Origin: Paucibacter aquatile
GTDB taxonomy: Bacteria; Pseudomonadota; Gammaproteobacteria; Burkholderiales; Burkholderiaceae_C
Direction: 5' to 3'
Length of the DNA stretch: 64,000 nucleotides
NCBI RefSeq assembly: GCF_002885975.1
Contig: NZ_POSP01000004.1
Coordinates: 820,371-884,370, forward strand
Shown: piece after piece, positions 10,701 to 21,833 of the stretch
Numbering within the stretch: position 1 is the stretch's first letter
Layout of the letters: the number at the start of each line of letters is the position of its first letter
Translations under genes and position numbers: made by a program
The notes under the pieces: model-generated
Seen by the model: only the letters and a program-made list of their open reading frames with translations
What the model was told of the DNA's origin: nothing
The model's database searches: none

Positions 10701-10975
10701 TGGTGCGCATGCGCCCCATCATCATGACCACAGCGGCCATGGTCTTCGGCATGCTGCCCATGGCGATTGCCTTCAACCAGGGCGGTGAGGTGCAAGCCCC
10801 CATGGGCCGGGCCATCATCGGCGGCGTCATCACCTCGACCCTGCTGACCTTGGTGGTGGTACCGGTGCTGTATTCCTACCTGGTGCGGGAGCGCAAGCCC
10901 AAGCCGGCCGCTCAGCAGGAGGCGATGCTGGCCGAGCTGCCAGCGCTTGGCGCCGGCGCCAGCGCCAGCGCTTGA
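7742..10975 (+). CDS. RND efflux pump, inner-membrane permease subunit
   Basis: The 1,077-aa protein is a full-length HAE1/AcrB-like resistance-nodulation-division transporter, driven by proton flux. It shows the N-terminal helix [17 protein letters not shown], two large periplasmic loops and twelve predicted membrane segments. The helix-4 signature [14 protein letters not shown] carries the proton-relay aspartate pair, and the second-half counterpart is [15 protein letters not shown]. An Arg/Pro-rich insertion around residues 530-575 lies at the junction of the two halves. It is encoded with the adaptor and followed by a good intrinsic terminator. Typical cargo would be drugs, dyes, solvents or quorum signals; none can be assigned. 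Confidence 0.95.
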   Translation: MWMTRVSIQNPVFATMVMVALCVLGLFSYAKLGVENMPDISIPVASVDVRYPGASPEAVEREIAKPLEESLNTIAGVERVVSRSFEGRVQAQVEFGLNTDMGRAMQEVRDRVSLAQSAFPKEAKTPTVARAQMEDNQPVVLAALMSKTRPARELSMMSELIIAKRLGRVDGVARVDVGGLVSREVRIDLDPMRLRAYNVTPAEIAQALREANVDQPVGLISDKSADAILRVEGRVKDPKAFAKVVVARRGNLVLTLGDLGQLVEREREPDSLARINGAAAVTFNVFKQQDANIVNTGEGVKEAMAELRKTLPKDVELNLIYASSDNVKDSLNGLKHTLVEGALLTVAIVFLFLHSWRSTIITGLTLPIAVISSFIAVHAFGFTLNFMTMMALSLCIGLLIDDAIVVRENIVRHVGMGKSHQQAAFDGTNEIGLAVMATTFAICAVFVPVAFMGGIIGKFFYPFGITVAVAVMVSLFVSFTLDPMLSSVWKDPPSHYVKKLPVIGHLIRATDHGMDVLHRVYERLIRWAFSGRRYRLFALPIPVWGRPFDAAGQRDRSAPRRLRLATITPRGLVMMAGGGSFVLALVLAGFVGTEFAPKTDDSFTQVNLRLPVASSLERSNAKVLQVEELLAQFPEIKTVSTVVGGTGEGMATGRNQASLNISLVDRKDRKRSQKQVEDAIRAEIAKIPGVDASVGGDRSIWITLLGNDPEALTQVANDLVAKIKKVKGAVDVETTVKPGLPAFAVKLKDSAIRELGLTAPQVAASLRAYVNGEVATYWTTPDGNQVEVLLRLPVEQRQRIDQMLKLPVAFAKDGSPIALDQVATIESVFNPEVIRRQNLQRREAVFAGTEGRPSGDVNADVQKIVKSMELPPGVSFNVDGAGKQQKEAFNGLLAAMGLAVIFIYIVLASQFGSFVQPIAIMASLPLSLIGVMLALLITGTTLNVFSMIGLVMLMGLVTKNAILLIDFANHARKGGASIPEALLEAGLVRMRPIIMTTAAMVFGMLPMAIAFNQGGEVQAPMGRAIIGGVITSTLLTLVVVPVLYSYLVRERKPKPAAQQEAMLAELPALGAGASASA

Positions 10976-11008
10976 TGCCGCAGGCAGCCCCAGGTCTTTG
11001 ACTCACGG

Positions 11009-11040
11009 CGGCGCCCTTCGGGGCGCCGTTTCTTTTTCTT
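11009..11040 (+). terminator. Intrinsic terminator after the RND operon
   Basis: An 8-bp perfect stem (11009-11016 with 11021-11028) closes a TTCG tetraloop. It is followed by a T-rich run (TTTCTTTTTCTT). It lies 34 bases after the pump stop. Confidence 0.9.
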
Positions 11041-11154
11041 GAGGGGCGTTCTCCTGTACGACAGGATCGCTCGCGTGAGTTCGGAACGATTTGCCCGTGC
11101 GCGCGGCGGGGCCGGCCGCAGCAAGGGGCTCAGGCTTGGCTATGCTGCGCAGCC

Positions 11155-11955
11155 ATGTTCCTTCGTTTTGGTTTCTGGCGGCAGGCCTGCCGCCACACGG
11201 CGCGCCCTTGCCGATGGCTGCTCTGCCTGCTCATGGTCGCAATCGGCCCGACGCTGCCAGCGCAAGCCCAACAACGCCTGCTCAGCGAAGAGTTCGCTCC
11301 CATCAACTTCAGCGAGAACGGCGAGGCCAAGGGCTTGGCGGTCGAGGTGGTGCAGGAGATCCAGCGGCGCCTGAAGAAGGAATTGCCGATCGAGTTCCAA
11401 CCCTGGGCGCGTGCCTACCGCGAGGTGCAACTGGGCGGCGAAACCGCCTTGTTCAGCATGGCACGCACGCCAGGGCGAGAGCGCCTCTTCAAGTGGGTGG
11501 GGCCGGTGGTCACCTTCTACAGCTCGATCTATGCGCCGGCCCGCGGTGGCCTGCGACTGCGCAGCATGGACGATGCCAAGCGGGCCAAGTCGGTGCTGGT
11601 GGTGCGTGACTGGTACACCTCGGAGGAGCTGAGCCAGCTGGGCTTTCGCAACCTGGTCAGCGTTGCCGATCCGCAGGCAGCCATCCGCATGCTCCTGGCC
11701 CAGCGGGCGGATTATTTCGCCACCGAACGTCTGTCCATGCCCAAGATCATGGCGCAGGCCGGCGTGCCCGAGGATGCGCTGGAGATCGTGTACAGCTATG
11801 CCAGCGCCGAAGGGTATATCGCCTTCTCGCGTGACACCCCTGACCGTGTCGTTCAAGCCTGGCAAAGGGCACTCGATGCCATGAAGCGCGACGGCAGCTT
11901 TGCCGCCATCTACAAGCGCTGGCTGCCTCAGGACAGCCCGCCAATCAAGCGCTAA
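11155..11955 (+). CDS. Periplasmic solute-binding protein, family 3 type
   Basis: The 266-aa product carries a signal peptide with cleavage near residue 38 (LPAQAQQ). The two-lobed fold of amino-acid-type (SBP_bac_3) binding proteins follows, with FAPINFSENGEAKGLAVEVVQEIQ at the start and a C-terminal DAMKRDGSFAAIYKRW helix typical of the family. No permease or ATPase gene is adjacent. It therefore belongs to the orphan group often seen in Burkholderiales, and may serve as a sensor or scavenging protein rather than part of a complete ABC system. The ligand is unknown. Confidence 0.85.
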   Translation: MFLRFGFWRQACRHTARPCRWLLCLLMVAIGPTLPAQAQQRLLSEEFAPINFSENGEAKGLAVEVVQEIQRRLKKELPIEFQPWARAYREVQLGGETALFSMARTPGRERLFKWVGPVVTFYSSIYAPARGGLRLRSMDDAKRAKSVLVVRDWYTSEELSQLGFRNLVSVADPQAAIRMLLAQRADYFATERLSMPKIMAQAGVPEDALEIVYSYASAEGYIAFSRDTPDRVVQAWQRALDAMKRDGSFAAIYKRWLPQDSPPIKR

Positions 11956-12021
11956 GCCCGGTCTTGCAGTCTGTACCCGTGCCGCAGGTCATGGGTTTTT
12001 TGTATGCAGTTGTTACCACGT

Positions 12022-12038
12022 TGTCGGGTTTTCTGACA
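12022..12038 (+). promoter_or_regulatory. Candidate upstream activator site TGTC-N9-GACA
   Basis: An inverted repeat TGTC (12022-12025) and GACA (12035-12038) with a 9-base spacer lies 52 bases upstream of the sigma-54 promoter. It is a plausible enhancer site for a PrsR-type activator; the identity of the activator is inference. Confidence 0.45.
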
Positions 12039-12089
12039 GCGTTACGTTCTGTTTCGTGCAAATTGCCTCGCCACAAGGACTTGGTGCGC

Positions 12090-12106
12090 TGGCATGAACC
12101 CTGCTT
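12090..12106 (+). promoter_or_regulatory. Sigma-54 promoter of the PEP-CTERM gene
   Basis: TGGCATGAACCCTGCTT fits the sigma-54 consensus (TGGCACG-N4-TTGCW) in all but two positions. The invariant GG (12091-12092) and GC (12103-12104) are exactly 12 bases apart. Transcription should start near 12115. Control of PEP-CTERM genes by RpoN with the PrsK/PrsR sensor-activator pair is known in exosortase-carrying betaproteobacteria. Confidence 0.8.
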
Positions 12107-12114
12107 CACAAAGC

Positions 12115-12143
12115 AAGTTCGCCAATGGGCGAACTTTTGTTTT
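12115..12143 (+). other. Leader hairpin with T-rich tail at the predicted 5' end of the PEP-CTERM transcript
   Basis: A perfect 9-bp stem (12115-12123 with 12128-12136, loop AATG) is followed by TTGTTTT. It looks like an intrinsic terminator but sits between the sigma-54 promoter and its gene, so it would form the very 5' end of that mRNA. It could also end read-through from the upstream solute-binding protein gene. Confidence 0.65.
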
Positions 12144-12164
12144 GGACACTTGTAGGGATACGAA

Positions 12165-12992
12165 TTGAAGATCAAGACTCTGTTTTCCGCCGCACTGCTG
12201 GTCTCGGGACTGGTGGCAGCGAGCTCTTCGGCTCTGGCGGGCGCTGTGCATCACACCGACCTGTTCTCGGCCAACACCTTGCCGCGCAACGACGATGGCT
12301 CCACCGGCCTGGTCAACATCGGCTTCAACGTCAATTTCTTCGGCAGCCAGTTCACCCAGCTGTTCGTCAACAACAACGGCAACGTGACGTTTGATCGAGC
12401 CTTGGACACTTACACGCCCTTCGGCCTGCAGGGCACCAACCGCCAGATCCTGGCGGCCTTCTTTGCCGACGTGGACACCCGCAATGCCCGCAGCGGTGTC
12501 ACCCAGTACGGCACCGGCCTGCTGAACGGCCACAAGGTCTTCGGCGTGAACTGGCTGGACGTGGGCTACTTTGACACCCAGGCCAACAAGCTGAACACCT
12601 TCCAGCTCATCATCACCGACCGCTCGGACATCAATGCCGGTGACTTCGACTTCGAGTTCAATTACGACAAGATCCAGTGGGAGACTGGAGATGCTGCCAG
12701 CAGCGGCGGCAGCAACGGCCAAGGTGGCAATTCGGTGCGCGTCGGTTGGTCCAACGGCAACAGCAATTCCTTCGAGCTGCCCGGCTCGGCCGTCAACGGC
12801 GCGCTGCTGGATGGCGGCGCCCAGTCCCTGGTTGCCGGTTCGCTGAATTCCAACGTCGCCGGCCGCTACAGCTTCAGCGTGCGCAATGGCTCGGTGCAGC
12901 CGCCCTCGACCGTGCCGGAGCCGAGCTCTCTGCTGCTGGTGGGCCTGGCCCTGGCTGGCCTGGGTGCGGTGTCGCGTCGTCGTCGCGCCTGA
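12165..12992 (+). CDS. PEP-CTERM exported protein with nidogen-like domain
   Basis: The 275-aa product has a signal peptide (LLVSGLVAASSSALAGA). A NIDO (nidogen-like extracellular) domain occupies about residues 45-185, with FNVNFFGSQFTQLFVNNNG, ILAAFFADVDTRN and the FQLIITDRSD strand. The C-terminal sorting signal has the VPEPSS motif, a hydrophobic helix (LLLVGLALAGLGAV) and an Arg-rich tail (SRRRRA). Such proteins are exported, cut by an exosortase (EpsH/XrtA) and placed on the surface or in the exopolysaccharide matrix. The start is a TTG at 12165 with AGGGA 7 bases upstream; no in-frame ATG lies before the signal peptide. An upstream sigma-54 promoter fits the known control of this class. 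Its role in floc or biofilm matrix is inference. Confidence 0.9.
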   Translation: MKIKTLFSAALLVSGLVAASSSALAGAVHHTDLFSANTLPRNDDGSTGLVNIGFNVNFFGSQFTQLFVNNNGNVTFDRALDTYTPFGLQGTNRQILAAFFADVDTRNARSGVTQYGTGLLNGHKVFGVNWLDVGYFDTQANKLNTFQLIITDRSDINAGDFDFEFNYDKIQWETGDAASSGGSNGQGGNSVRVGWSNGNSNSFELPGSAVNGALLDGGAQSLVAGSLNSNVAGRYSFSVRNGSVQPPSTVPEPSSLLLVGLALAGLGAVSRRRRA

Positions 12993-13022
12993 ACTCGTTT
13001 CGTTTCACCCAGCCAAGTCAAA

Positions 13023-13046
13023 GGCGACCCTCGGGTCGCCTTTTTC
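13023..13046 (+). terminator. Intrinsic terminator after the PEP-CTERM gene
   Basis: A 7-bp stem (GGCGACC 13023-13029 with GGTCGCC 13034-13040) is followed by TTTTTC. It stands between the convergent PEP-CTERM and sdaA genes. Confidence 0.88.
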
Positions 13047-13069
13047 TGTTTCGTCTTGCGCGTGCCGTA

Positions 13070-14461
13070 TCAGCACTCGACGATGTTGACGGCCAGGCCG
13101 CCGCGTGCGGTTTCCTTGTACTTGGTCATCATGTCGGCACCGGTGTCGCGCATGGTCTTGATGACCTTGTCCAGGCTCACGAAGTGCGTGCCGTCGCCGC
13201 GCAAGGCCATGCGCGCGGCATTGATGGCCTTGACCGAGGCGATGGCGTTGCGTTCGATGCAGGGGATTTGCACCAGGCCGCCGACTGGGTCGCAGGTCAG
13301 GCCCAGGTGGTGTTCCATGCCGATCTCGGCGGCGTTTTCGACCTGCTCGGGCGTGCCGCCCATGACCTGGCACAGGGCCGCAGCAGCCATGGAGCAGGCC
13401 ACGCCCACCTCGCCCTGGCAACCGACCTCGGCGCCCGAGATCGAGGCGTTTTCCTTGTAGAGGATGCCAATGGCCGCAGCCGTCAGCAGGAAGTCGATCA
13501 CGCCCTCGTCGTTGGCGTGGTGGACGAAGCGGCTGTAGTAGTGCAGCACGGCCGGCACGATGCCGGCTGCGCCATTGGTCGGCGCCGTCACCACGCGGCC
13601 ACCGGCGGCGTTTTCTTCATTGACGGCCAGGGCGTAGAGGTTGACCCAGTCCATCACCTGCAGCGGGTCGCGCAGCGCGGCTTCGGGGTTGGCGGTCAGG
13701 TCGCGGTGCAGTTGGGCCGCACGGCGCTTGACCTTGAAACCACCGGGCAGGATGCCCTCGGTGCGGCAGCCGCGGCTGACGCAGTCCTGCATCACCTGCC
13801 AGATCTTCAGCAGGCCGGCGCGGGTCTCTTCATCGCTGCGCCAGTGGCGCTCGTTGCGGCGCATGACTTCGGCGATGCTGATGCCGTGTTGCTTCGTCAG
13901 CGCCAGCAACTCGTCGCCGGTCTTGAAGGGGTAGGGCAGCACGGTGGCATCGGGGGCGATGACTTTTTGCTTGCTGCCGTCGGCCGCCACCTCGTCGCTG
14001 ACGACAAAGCCGCCGCCGACCGAGTAGTAGGTGCGCTGCTGGATTTCCACACCTTCGGCATCGAAGGCCGAGAAGCGCATGCCATTGGCATGGAAGGGCA
14101 GGCTCTGGCGCTTGAACAGCACCAGGTCCTTGGCCTCGTTGAACTCGATCTCATGCTCACCGCCCAGACGGATGCGGCCGCCGCTGCGGATGGCGTCGAG
14201 GTAAGCCGGCACCTGCTCGACATCGACCGTATCCGGCTCATGGCCGGCCAGACCCAGCAACACGGCCTTGTCGCTGCCGTGGCCCTTGCCGGTGGCACCG
14301 AGCGAGCCATACATCTGCGAGACCACGCGTGCCGTGCGCTCGAGCTGGCCTTCGTGGCGCAGGCGTTGCACAAACATGCGTGCCGCACGCATGGGGCCCA
14401 CGGTGTGCGAGCTGGATGGGCCGATGCCGATCTTGAAGAGGTCGAAGACTGAAACGGCCAT
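13070..14461 (-). CDS. sdaA: L-serine ammonia-lyase (L-serine dehydratase)
   Basis: The 463-aa single-chain enzyme deaminates L-serine to pyruvate and ammonia with an oxygen-sensitive [4Fe-4S] cluster. The N-terminal beta domain starts with [21 protein letters not shown]. The alpha domain has [20 protein letters not shown] and [18 protein letters not shown], carrying the conserved cluster cysteines. Length is normal for the fused SdaA form. It follows gcvP on the same strand but behind a terminator-like hairpin. Functionally it fits: the glycine cleavage system and serine hydroxymethyltransferase interconvert glycine and serine, and SdaA drains the serine to pyruvate. Confidence 0.96.
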   Translation of the reverse strand: MAVSVFDLFKIGIGPSSSHTVGPMRAARMFVQRLRHEGQLERTARVVSQMYGSLGATGKGHGSDKAVLLGLAGHEPDTVDVEQVPAYLDAIRSGGRIRLGGEHEIEFNEAKDLVLFKRQSLPFHANGMRFSAFDAEGVEIQQRTYYSVGGGFVVSDEVAADGSKQKVIAPDATVLPYPFKTGDELLALTKQHGISIAEVMRRNERHWRSDEETRAGLLKIWQVMQDCVSRGCRTEGILPGGFKVKRRAAQLHRDLTANPEAALRDPLQVMDWVNLYALAVNEENAAGGRVVTAPTNGAAGIVPAVLHYYSRFVHHANDEGVIDFLLTAAAIGILYKENASISGAEVGCQGEVGVACSMAAAALCQVMGGTPEQVENAAEIGMEHHLGLTCDPVGGLVQIPCIERNAIASVKAINAARMALRGDGTHFVSLDKVIKTMRDTGADMMTKYKETARGGLAVNIVEC

Positions 14462-14524
14462 GGGGCCTCCAAGCGTTGGTGTGAGATTCGAGCACGGCCC
14501 GATGAATCAGGCCGGTCTTGTGAC

Positions 14525-14577
14525 AAAAAAGCCGGCTGGCGTCGATGGTGAATGTTCCATCAGACAGCAAGCCGGCT
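14525..14577 (-). terminator. Terminator-like hairpin between gcvP and sdaA
   Basis: On the minus strand, AGCCGGCT copies at 14577-14570 and 14537-14530 pair around a nested GATGG/CCATC stem, followed by TTTTTT. It lies about 30 bases after the gcvP stop and would reduce transcription into sdaA. Confidence 0.7.
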
Positions 14578-14609
14578 CTGGCAGGGCGGTGCCGAGCGTC
14601 CTGGGACGC

Positions 14610-17504
<2,895 letters not shown>

Positions 17505-17648
17505 GGCAAATCCTTGGAGCCTGGCGCCGCTTGTGGCGGCCTCAGGCCGTTTGTGTTCGGGAGAGCCTGCCACAGCAAGGCGCAAGGACTGCGCTCTGTG
17601 GCAGGGGGTGCCGCGGCCTCACTCATAGAGCCGCCGCGGCCGGTTTGA

Positions 17649-18026
17649 TCAGCTGTTCTTGACCAGCTCGTCGTAGGCGGTGCTGTCCATCAGGCCGTCC
17701 AGCTCGGCCGGATTGCTCAACTTGACCTTGAAGAACCAGCCGGTCTTCAGCGGGTCGCTGTTGGCGAGCGACGGGTCGTCGCGCAGGGTTTCGTTGACTT
17801 CGGTGATCTCGCCGGCGACCGGCATGTAGACGTCGGCGGCGGCCTTGACCGACTCCACCACGCCCGCCACTTCCTTGGCTTCGAAGCTGCTGCCCACGGC
17901 AGGCAGGTCCACGAACACCACATCGCCCAGGGCGTCTTGTGCGTGCACGGTGATGCCCACGGTGACGATGCCGTCGGCTTCGATCTGGACCCACTCGTGG
18001 TCAGGCGTGTACTTGATGTTGCTCAT
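17649..18026 (-). CDS. gcvH: Glycine cleavage system H protein
   Basis: The 125-aa lipoyl carrier shuttles the aminomethyl intermediate between P, T and L proteins. The biotinyl/lipoyl fold is clear. The acceptor lysine lies in VVESVKAAADVYMPVAGEI (family pattern ESVKA), preceded by GDVVFVDLPAVG. It starts SNIKYTPDHEWVQ as most GcvH do. It sits between gcvT and gcvP with gaps of 108 and 144 bases; the latter contains a GC-rich inverted repeat (CCGCGGC/GCCGCGG) that may tune the distal gene. Confidence 0.97.
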   Translation of the reverse strand: MSNIKYTPDHEWVQIEADGIVTVGITVHAQDALGDVVFVDLPAVGSSFEAKEVAGVVESVKAAADVYMPVAGEITEVNETLRDDPSLANSDPLKTGWFFKVKLSNPAELDGLMDSTAYDELVKNS

Positions 18027-18134
18027 GCGGTGCTCCGTTGCTTTCGGAAGGTGGAAAGGAGAAAGAAAATGAAATGTAGGGTGCCCGATCGGGGCCGGGC
18101 AAGCGCGACGAGAGCCGAGCCGGCTCTCATCCGT

Positions 18135-19265
18135 TCAGCCGCGGTAGTAGCCGTTGGGCGTGAACGGGGTGCTGGACACCGTCATCGGTGTGCGCTTGTC
18201 GCGGACGATGGCGAAGACTTCGGTGCCCAGGGCCGCAAATTCCTTGGCCAGGTAAGCCAGGGCCACCGGCTTGCCTACCGTGGGGCCCAGGGTACCGCTG
18301 GTGACCACGCCGATTTCCACGCCCTCGGCGTTGACCAGCTTGGCGCCTTCGCGCACCGGCATGCGTTCGCTGCTGACCAGGCCGACGCGCTTGCGAGCGG
18401 CGCCCTTGGACAGCTGCTCGTCCACCACGGCGGCACCGGGGTAGCCACCGGCACGGGCGCCACCGGCGCGGCGCACCTTCTGAATGGCCCAGGTCAGCGA
18501 GGCTTCCACCGGGGTGGTGCCGGTGTCGATGTCATGGCCGTAGAGGCACAGGCCCGCTTCCAGGCGCAGCGAATCGCGCGCACCCAGGCCGATGGGCTTG
18601 ACTTCCGGCTGGGCCAGCAGCTTGCGGGCCAGCTCGACTGCCTGGTCCTGGTGGACCGAGATTTCGAAGCCGTCTTCGCCGGTATAGCCCGAGCGGGTCA
18701 GGAAGGTCTCAATGCCGTCCAGATTGAAGAAGCCGCCGGTCATGAAGGTCAGCTTGGCGACTTCAGGGTTCAGGCGCGACAGGGCGGTCACGGCCTGCGG
18801 GCCTTGCAGGGCCAACAGGGCTTGCTCGGGCAGGGGCAAGACCTGGCACTTGTCGCCGATCTTGGCCTGCATGTGGGCGATGTCCTGCACCTTGCAGCCG
18901 GCGTTCACCACCACAAAGAGGTCGTCCGGGCGGCGGGCGATCATCAGGTCGTCCAGGATGCCACCTTGTTCATTGGTGAACAGGGCATAGCGCTGCTTGA
19001 ACAGGCCCAGGTCGATCACATCGACCGGCACGATGGTTTCCAGCGCAGCGGCAGCGCCATCGCCGATCAGGCGGACCTGGCCCATATGGGACACGTCGAA
19101 CAGGCCGGCGGCCGCGCGGGTGTGCTTGTGCTCGGCCATCACGCCGGTCGGGTACTGCACGGGCATGTCGTAGCCGCCGAAGGGCACCATCTTGGCGCCG
19201 AGTTCGATGTGCAGGGCGTGCAGGGGGGTCTTGAGCAGGGGAGCGGAGGAGTCAGCAGCGGACAT
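18135..19265 (-). CDS. gcvT: Glycine cleavage system T protein (aminomethyltransferase)
   Basis: The 376-aa enzyme releases ammonia from aminomethyl-GcvH and transfers the one-carbon unit to tetrahydrofolate. Family blocks seen are LGAKMVPFGGYDMPVQY, AAGLFDVSHMGQ, the folate-binding region with RSGYTGEDGFEISV, and GLGARDSLRLEAGLCLYGHD. A TTG at 19286 could extend the protein by seven residues. The ATG at 19265 is chosen because ATG is far commoner and the extension is not conserved in character. It is the first gene of the operon, directly after the glycine riboswitch. Confidence 0.96.
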   Translation of the reverse strand: MSAADSSAPLLKTPLHALHIELGAKMVPFGGYDMPVQYPTGVMAEHKHTRAAAGLFDVSHMGQVRLIGDGAAAALETIVPVDVIDLGLFKQRYALFTNEQGGILDDLMIARRPDDLFVVVNAGCKVQDIAHMQAKIGDKCQVLPLPEQALLALQGPQAVTALSRLNPEVAKLTFMTGGFFNLDGIETFLTRSGYTGEDGFEISVHQDQAVELARKLLAQPEVKPIGLGARDSLRLEAGLCLYGHDIDTGTTPVEASLTWAIQKVRRAGGARAGGYPGAAVVDEQLSKGAARKRVGLVSSERMPVREGAKLVNAEGVEIGVVTSGTLGPTVGKPVALAYLAKEFAALGTEVFAIVRDKRTPMTVSSTPFTPNGYYRG

Positions 19266-19329
19266 GGGAGCAGCTTTCGAGGGCAATCATCTGGCCCACG
19301 CCCCTGAGACCGACTCAAGGAGTGGGGGG

Positions 19330-19560
19330 GAATGCCCTCGCTGTCCGCTTTACCTGAGAGATTGGCCGCCGGCGTATTGCCAACAGCTTGCCCCTTCGGT
19401 GGACGGGCTCGAAACCCGTCTCTCTCCAGTGAGGACGCCCGACGTTTTGTGAACGGGCGTTTTATCAGTCCTTTTGCCTGAGCGTTCGCAGCGTGGGATC
19501 ACCAGTGCCACTGCGCCTTCGGCGGCTTCCGCGAGGAAGCTCTCTCCTGACGGCGGCGAT
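19330..19560 (-). ncRNA. Tandem glycine riboswitch upstream of gcvT
   Basis: On the minus strand two consecutive aptamers are recognisable. The first begins TCAGGAGAGAGC (about 19550) and contains CCGAAGGCGC and the core GCTCAGGCAAAAGGACTG. The second begins CACTGGAGAGAGAC (about 19431) and contains CCGAAGGGGC and TCTCAGGTAAAGCGGACAG. These are the hallmark cores of gcvT-type glycine riboswitches. Binding of glycine normally turns on gcv expression. The region ends about 65 bases before the gcvT start. Confidence 0.95.
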
Positions 19561-19719
19561 TGTAGCCCTGGTTTTTGCGCAAAAAGTGGCTCCGTGGCGA
19601 GGCCTTTTCGCAAATCCACAAATGCGCCGGCTTCCTCGCGTTCATCACGCCATGGCGGGCGCCGCTTCTGCCTATGCTGGCCGCAGCATGAATCACGCCT
19701 TGCAGGCAACACCGCGCCC

Positions 19720-21819
19720 ATGAGCCACACCGCGCCCGAAATTCACCTCTGCATCCAGCAGCCCGGGGCCTATGTGCACTCCCTGGGCTTGCTCGATCAG
19801 GCGCGCTACTTCCGCTACCAGTTCCGCCGCCTCGGGGCCGAGGTCAGCATGGCGAAGAACCGGCTGCGCCATGGGGCGATCAATTTCATCTTTGGCGCCC
19901 ATCTCGGTTTTGAGCCGGCCTTGCTCGATCGCCATGTCTGCGTGTTTGTGAACCTGGAGCAGCTGGGCGAGGGCGGGGCCCAGGTCTCGCCCGAGTATTT
20001 GCAGCTGCTGGCGAACTGGCCGGTGGTGGATTACGACGCCGCCAACTGCAGCGCCTACCGCGCCCGGCCGGATCAGGTGCCGGTGTTCCCCCTGCTGCAT
20101 GCACCGTACCTGAGGCCGGCGGAATCCATCCCGCTGGAGCAGCGGCCCATCGATCTGCTGTTCATCGGCAGCATGAACGATCGCCGCCGCGCCTGGCTGG
20201 ATCGCATCGAGGCCCTGGGCTTGAGCGTGGCCTTGTTCGACGGCCCGCTTTACGGCCCCGAGCGTGATGAGTTCATCCGCCAGGCCAAGGCCGTGCTCAA
20301 TGTGCATTTCTACGAGAGCAGCCGCTTCGAGCAGACCCGGGCGGCGATCTGCCTGTCCCTGGGCACGCCCGTCATCTCCGAGCGCGCGCCGGGCACCGAG
20401 GTGCATCCGGCCTTCGAGGACTCGGTCCTGTGGCTGGAGGGCGGGCAGCTGGAGCAGTTCTTCAGCGAGGACTTCGGCACCCCGGCGTTTTTTGATTTCG
20501 CCCGCCTGGCGCTGGAGCGCTTTGAGCAGGCCGACCCGGCTGTGGCCTATGCCGAGATGCTCGCCGTTGCGGCCAACCATGCCGTTGAACGCCTGCCGGC
20601 CTTGCCGCAAGCGCCCTGGCGGCCGCAGCGCCTGCATGTGGGCGCCGGCGCCGATTACAAAGCCGGCTGGCTCAATATCAGCCGAGATGCCGAGCAAGAG
20701 CCCGATCTTCGGCTGGACCTGAGCCGCCCACTGGATCTGCCGCTGCGCGACCAGTCGGACGCGCATGGCCCGATCGAGCTGCAGGCCGAGAGCCTGGAGT
20801 TGCTCGACGTCAGCGGCCTGCAGCATGAGGCTTCGGCATTGAAGACCTTGCTGAATCAGGCTTTGCGTCTGCTGCAAACCGGCGGCGAGCTGCAACTGGA
20901 TTTGGCCGGCGCCTTGCCACCCGAGCCTGCAGCTGCTGCGGGCTGGCTGGCCGCGCCCGATCTCTTCAGCAGCTTCTGGCAGGCTTGCGGCGAGGATTTC
21001 TGGGCGCTGGGCTGGTTCGGGCAGCGCTTCGAGCTGCTGGCCCATGCCTACTTCGATGCCCAGGCGCGGCCCTGCGAGGCCGAGGCGGCCCTGGGCACGC
21101 GGGTGGTGCTGCGCAAGATCGAGAGCTCGCTGCGCGAGCGCACCACGGCGCGGGCGCGCCAGAGCCGCTTGCGCCTGCCCGACGATGCCGTGGACGCGGC
21201 CCACCGCCTGTTGCCCGCCTGCCCGGCGGCGCAGGCCGGCGCGACGAAGAAATTCAAGTGGTCCATCCTCGTGCCCAGCCTGCCGGCGCGGCGCGAGCTG
21301 CGCAAGCGCATGCTGGCCATCCTGGAACCCCAGGTGGCCCGCTATCCCGATGTGGAACTGCTGGTGCTCGAAGACAACCGCAGCCGCGAGTACGGCCCCA
21401 AGCTGCAGGCCATGATCGACATCGCCCAGGGCGAGTACCTGAACTTCGTGGACGATGACGACGAGATCTCCGAGCACTACGTCGACACCATCTACCCCTT
21501 GCTGAACGGAGTTGATTGCGTGGGCTTTTCGGCGCGCATCAGCGTCGAGGGTGGGCCCTTCAAATCGGTGTTCTACAGCATGAAGAACAAGGTCTGGGTC
21601 GATGCGCCCGAGGGCTATTACCGCAACCCGCAACACTTGACCCCCATCCGCAGCGAGCTGGTGCGTCAGATCCCCTGGGTCGGCCACTACGGGGCGGATC
21701 GCACCTGGTCGCACAAGATGTCGGCCTCCGGCCTGCTTCAGACTGAAAACGTGACCGACGCGGTGCTCTACACCTACTACGCCACGCAGAAAGAAAACCG
21801 CGAAGGCGTCTGGCGCTGA
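19720..21819 (+). CDS. Three-module glycosyltransferase (GT-B-like, degenerate methyltransferase-like, GT2)
   Basis: The frame is open from 19474, but that part lies over the antisense riboswitch. The ATG at 19720 starts the first protein-like segment, giving 699 aa. Residues ~1-290 resemble GT-B/CgeB-like transferases: PIDLLFIGSMNDRRRAW, then FYESSRFEQTRAAICLSLGTPVISE, the usual nucleotide-sugar end. Residues ~305-480 begin HVGAGADYKAGWLNIS and then LRLDLSRPLDLP. That is the layout of SAM-dependent methyltransferase modules found in glycan clusters, but without a clear catalytic core. Residues ~510-699 form a GT2-like (GT-A) domain with SILVPSLPARRELRKRM, LVLEDNRSREYG and the metal-binding FVDDDDE. 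No neighbouring glycan cluster is present. The acceptor is unknown. Confidence 0.72.
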   Translation: MSHTAPEIHLCIQQPGAYVHSLGLLDQARYFRYQFRRLGAEVSMAKNRLRHGAINFIFGAHLGFEPALLDRHVCVFVNLEQLGEGGAQVSPEYLQLLANWPVVDYDAANCSAYRARPDQVPVFPLLHAPYLRPAESIPLEQRPIDLLFIGSMNDRRRAWLDRIEALGLSVALFDGPLYGPERDEFIRQAKAVLNVHFYESSRFEQTRAAICLSLGTPVISERAPGTEVHPAFEDSVLWLEGGQLEQFFSEDFGTPAFFDFARLALERFEQADPAVAYAEMLAVAANHAVERLPALPQAPWRPQRLHVGAGADYKAGWLNISRDAEQEPDLRLDLSRPLDLPLRDQSDAHGPIELQAESLELLDVSGLQHEASALKTLLNQALRLLQTGGELQLDLAGALPPEPAAAAGWLAAPDLFSSFWQACGEDFWALGWFGQRFELLAHAYFDAQARPCEAEAALGTRVVLRKIESSLRERTTARARQSRLRLPDDAVDAAHRLLPACPAAQAGATKKFKWSILVPSLPARRELRKRMLAILEPQVARYPDVELLVLEDNRSREYGPKLQAMIDIAQGEYLNFVDDDDEISEHYVDTIYPLLNGVDCVGFSARISVEGGPFKSVFYSMKNKVWVDAPEGYYRNPQHLTPIRSELVRQIPWVGHYGADRTWSHKMSASGLLQTENVTDAVLYTYYATQKENREGVWR

Positions 21820-21833
21820 GCGCTGCTGAGCAA

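Noticed and set aside
19474..19719. N-terminal extension of the glycosyltransferase frame
   Set aside because: The stretch overlies the antisense glycine riboswitch and its codons reflect the RNA structure; the ATG at 19720 begins protein-like sequence.
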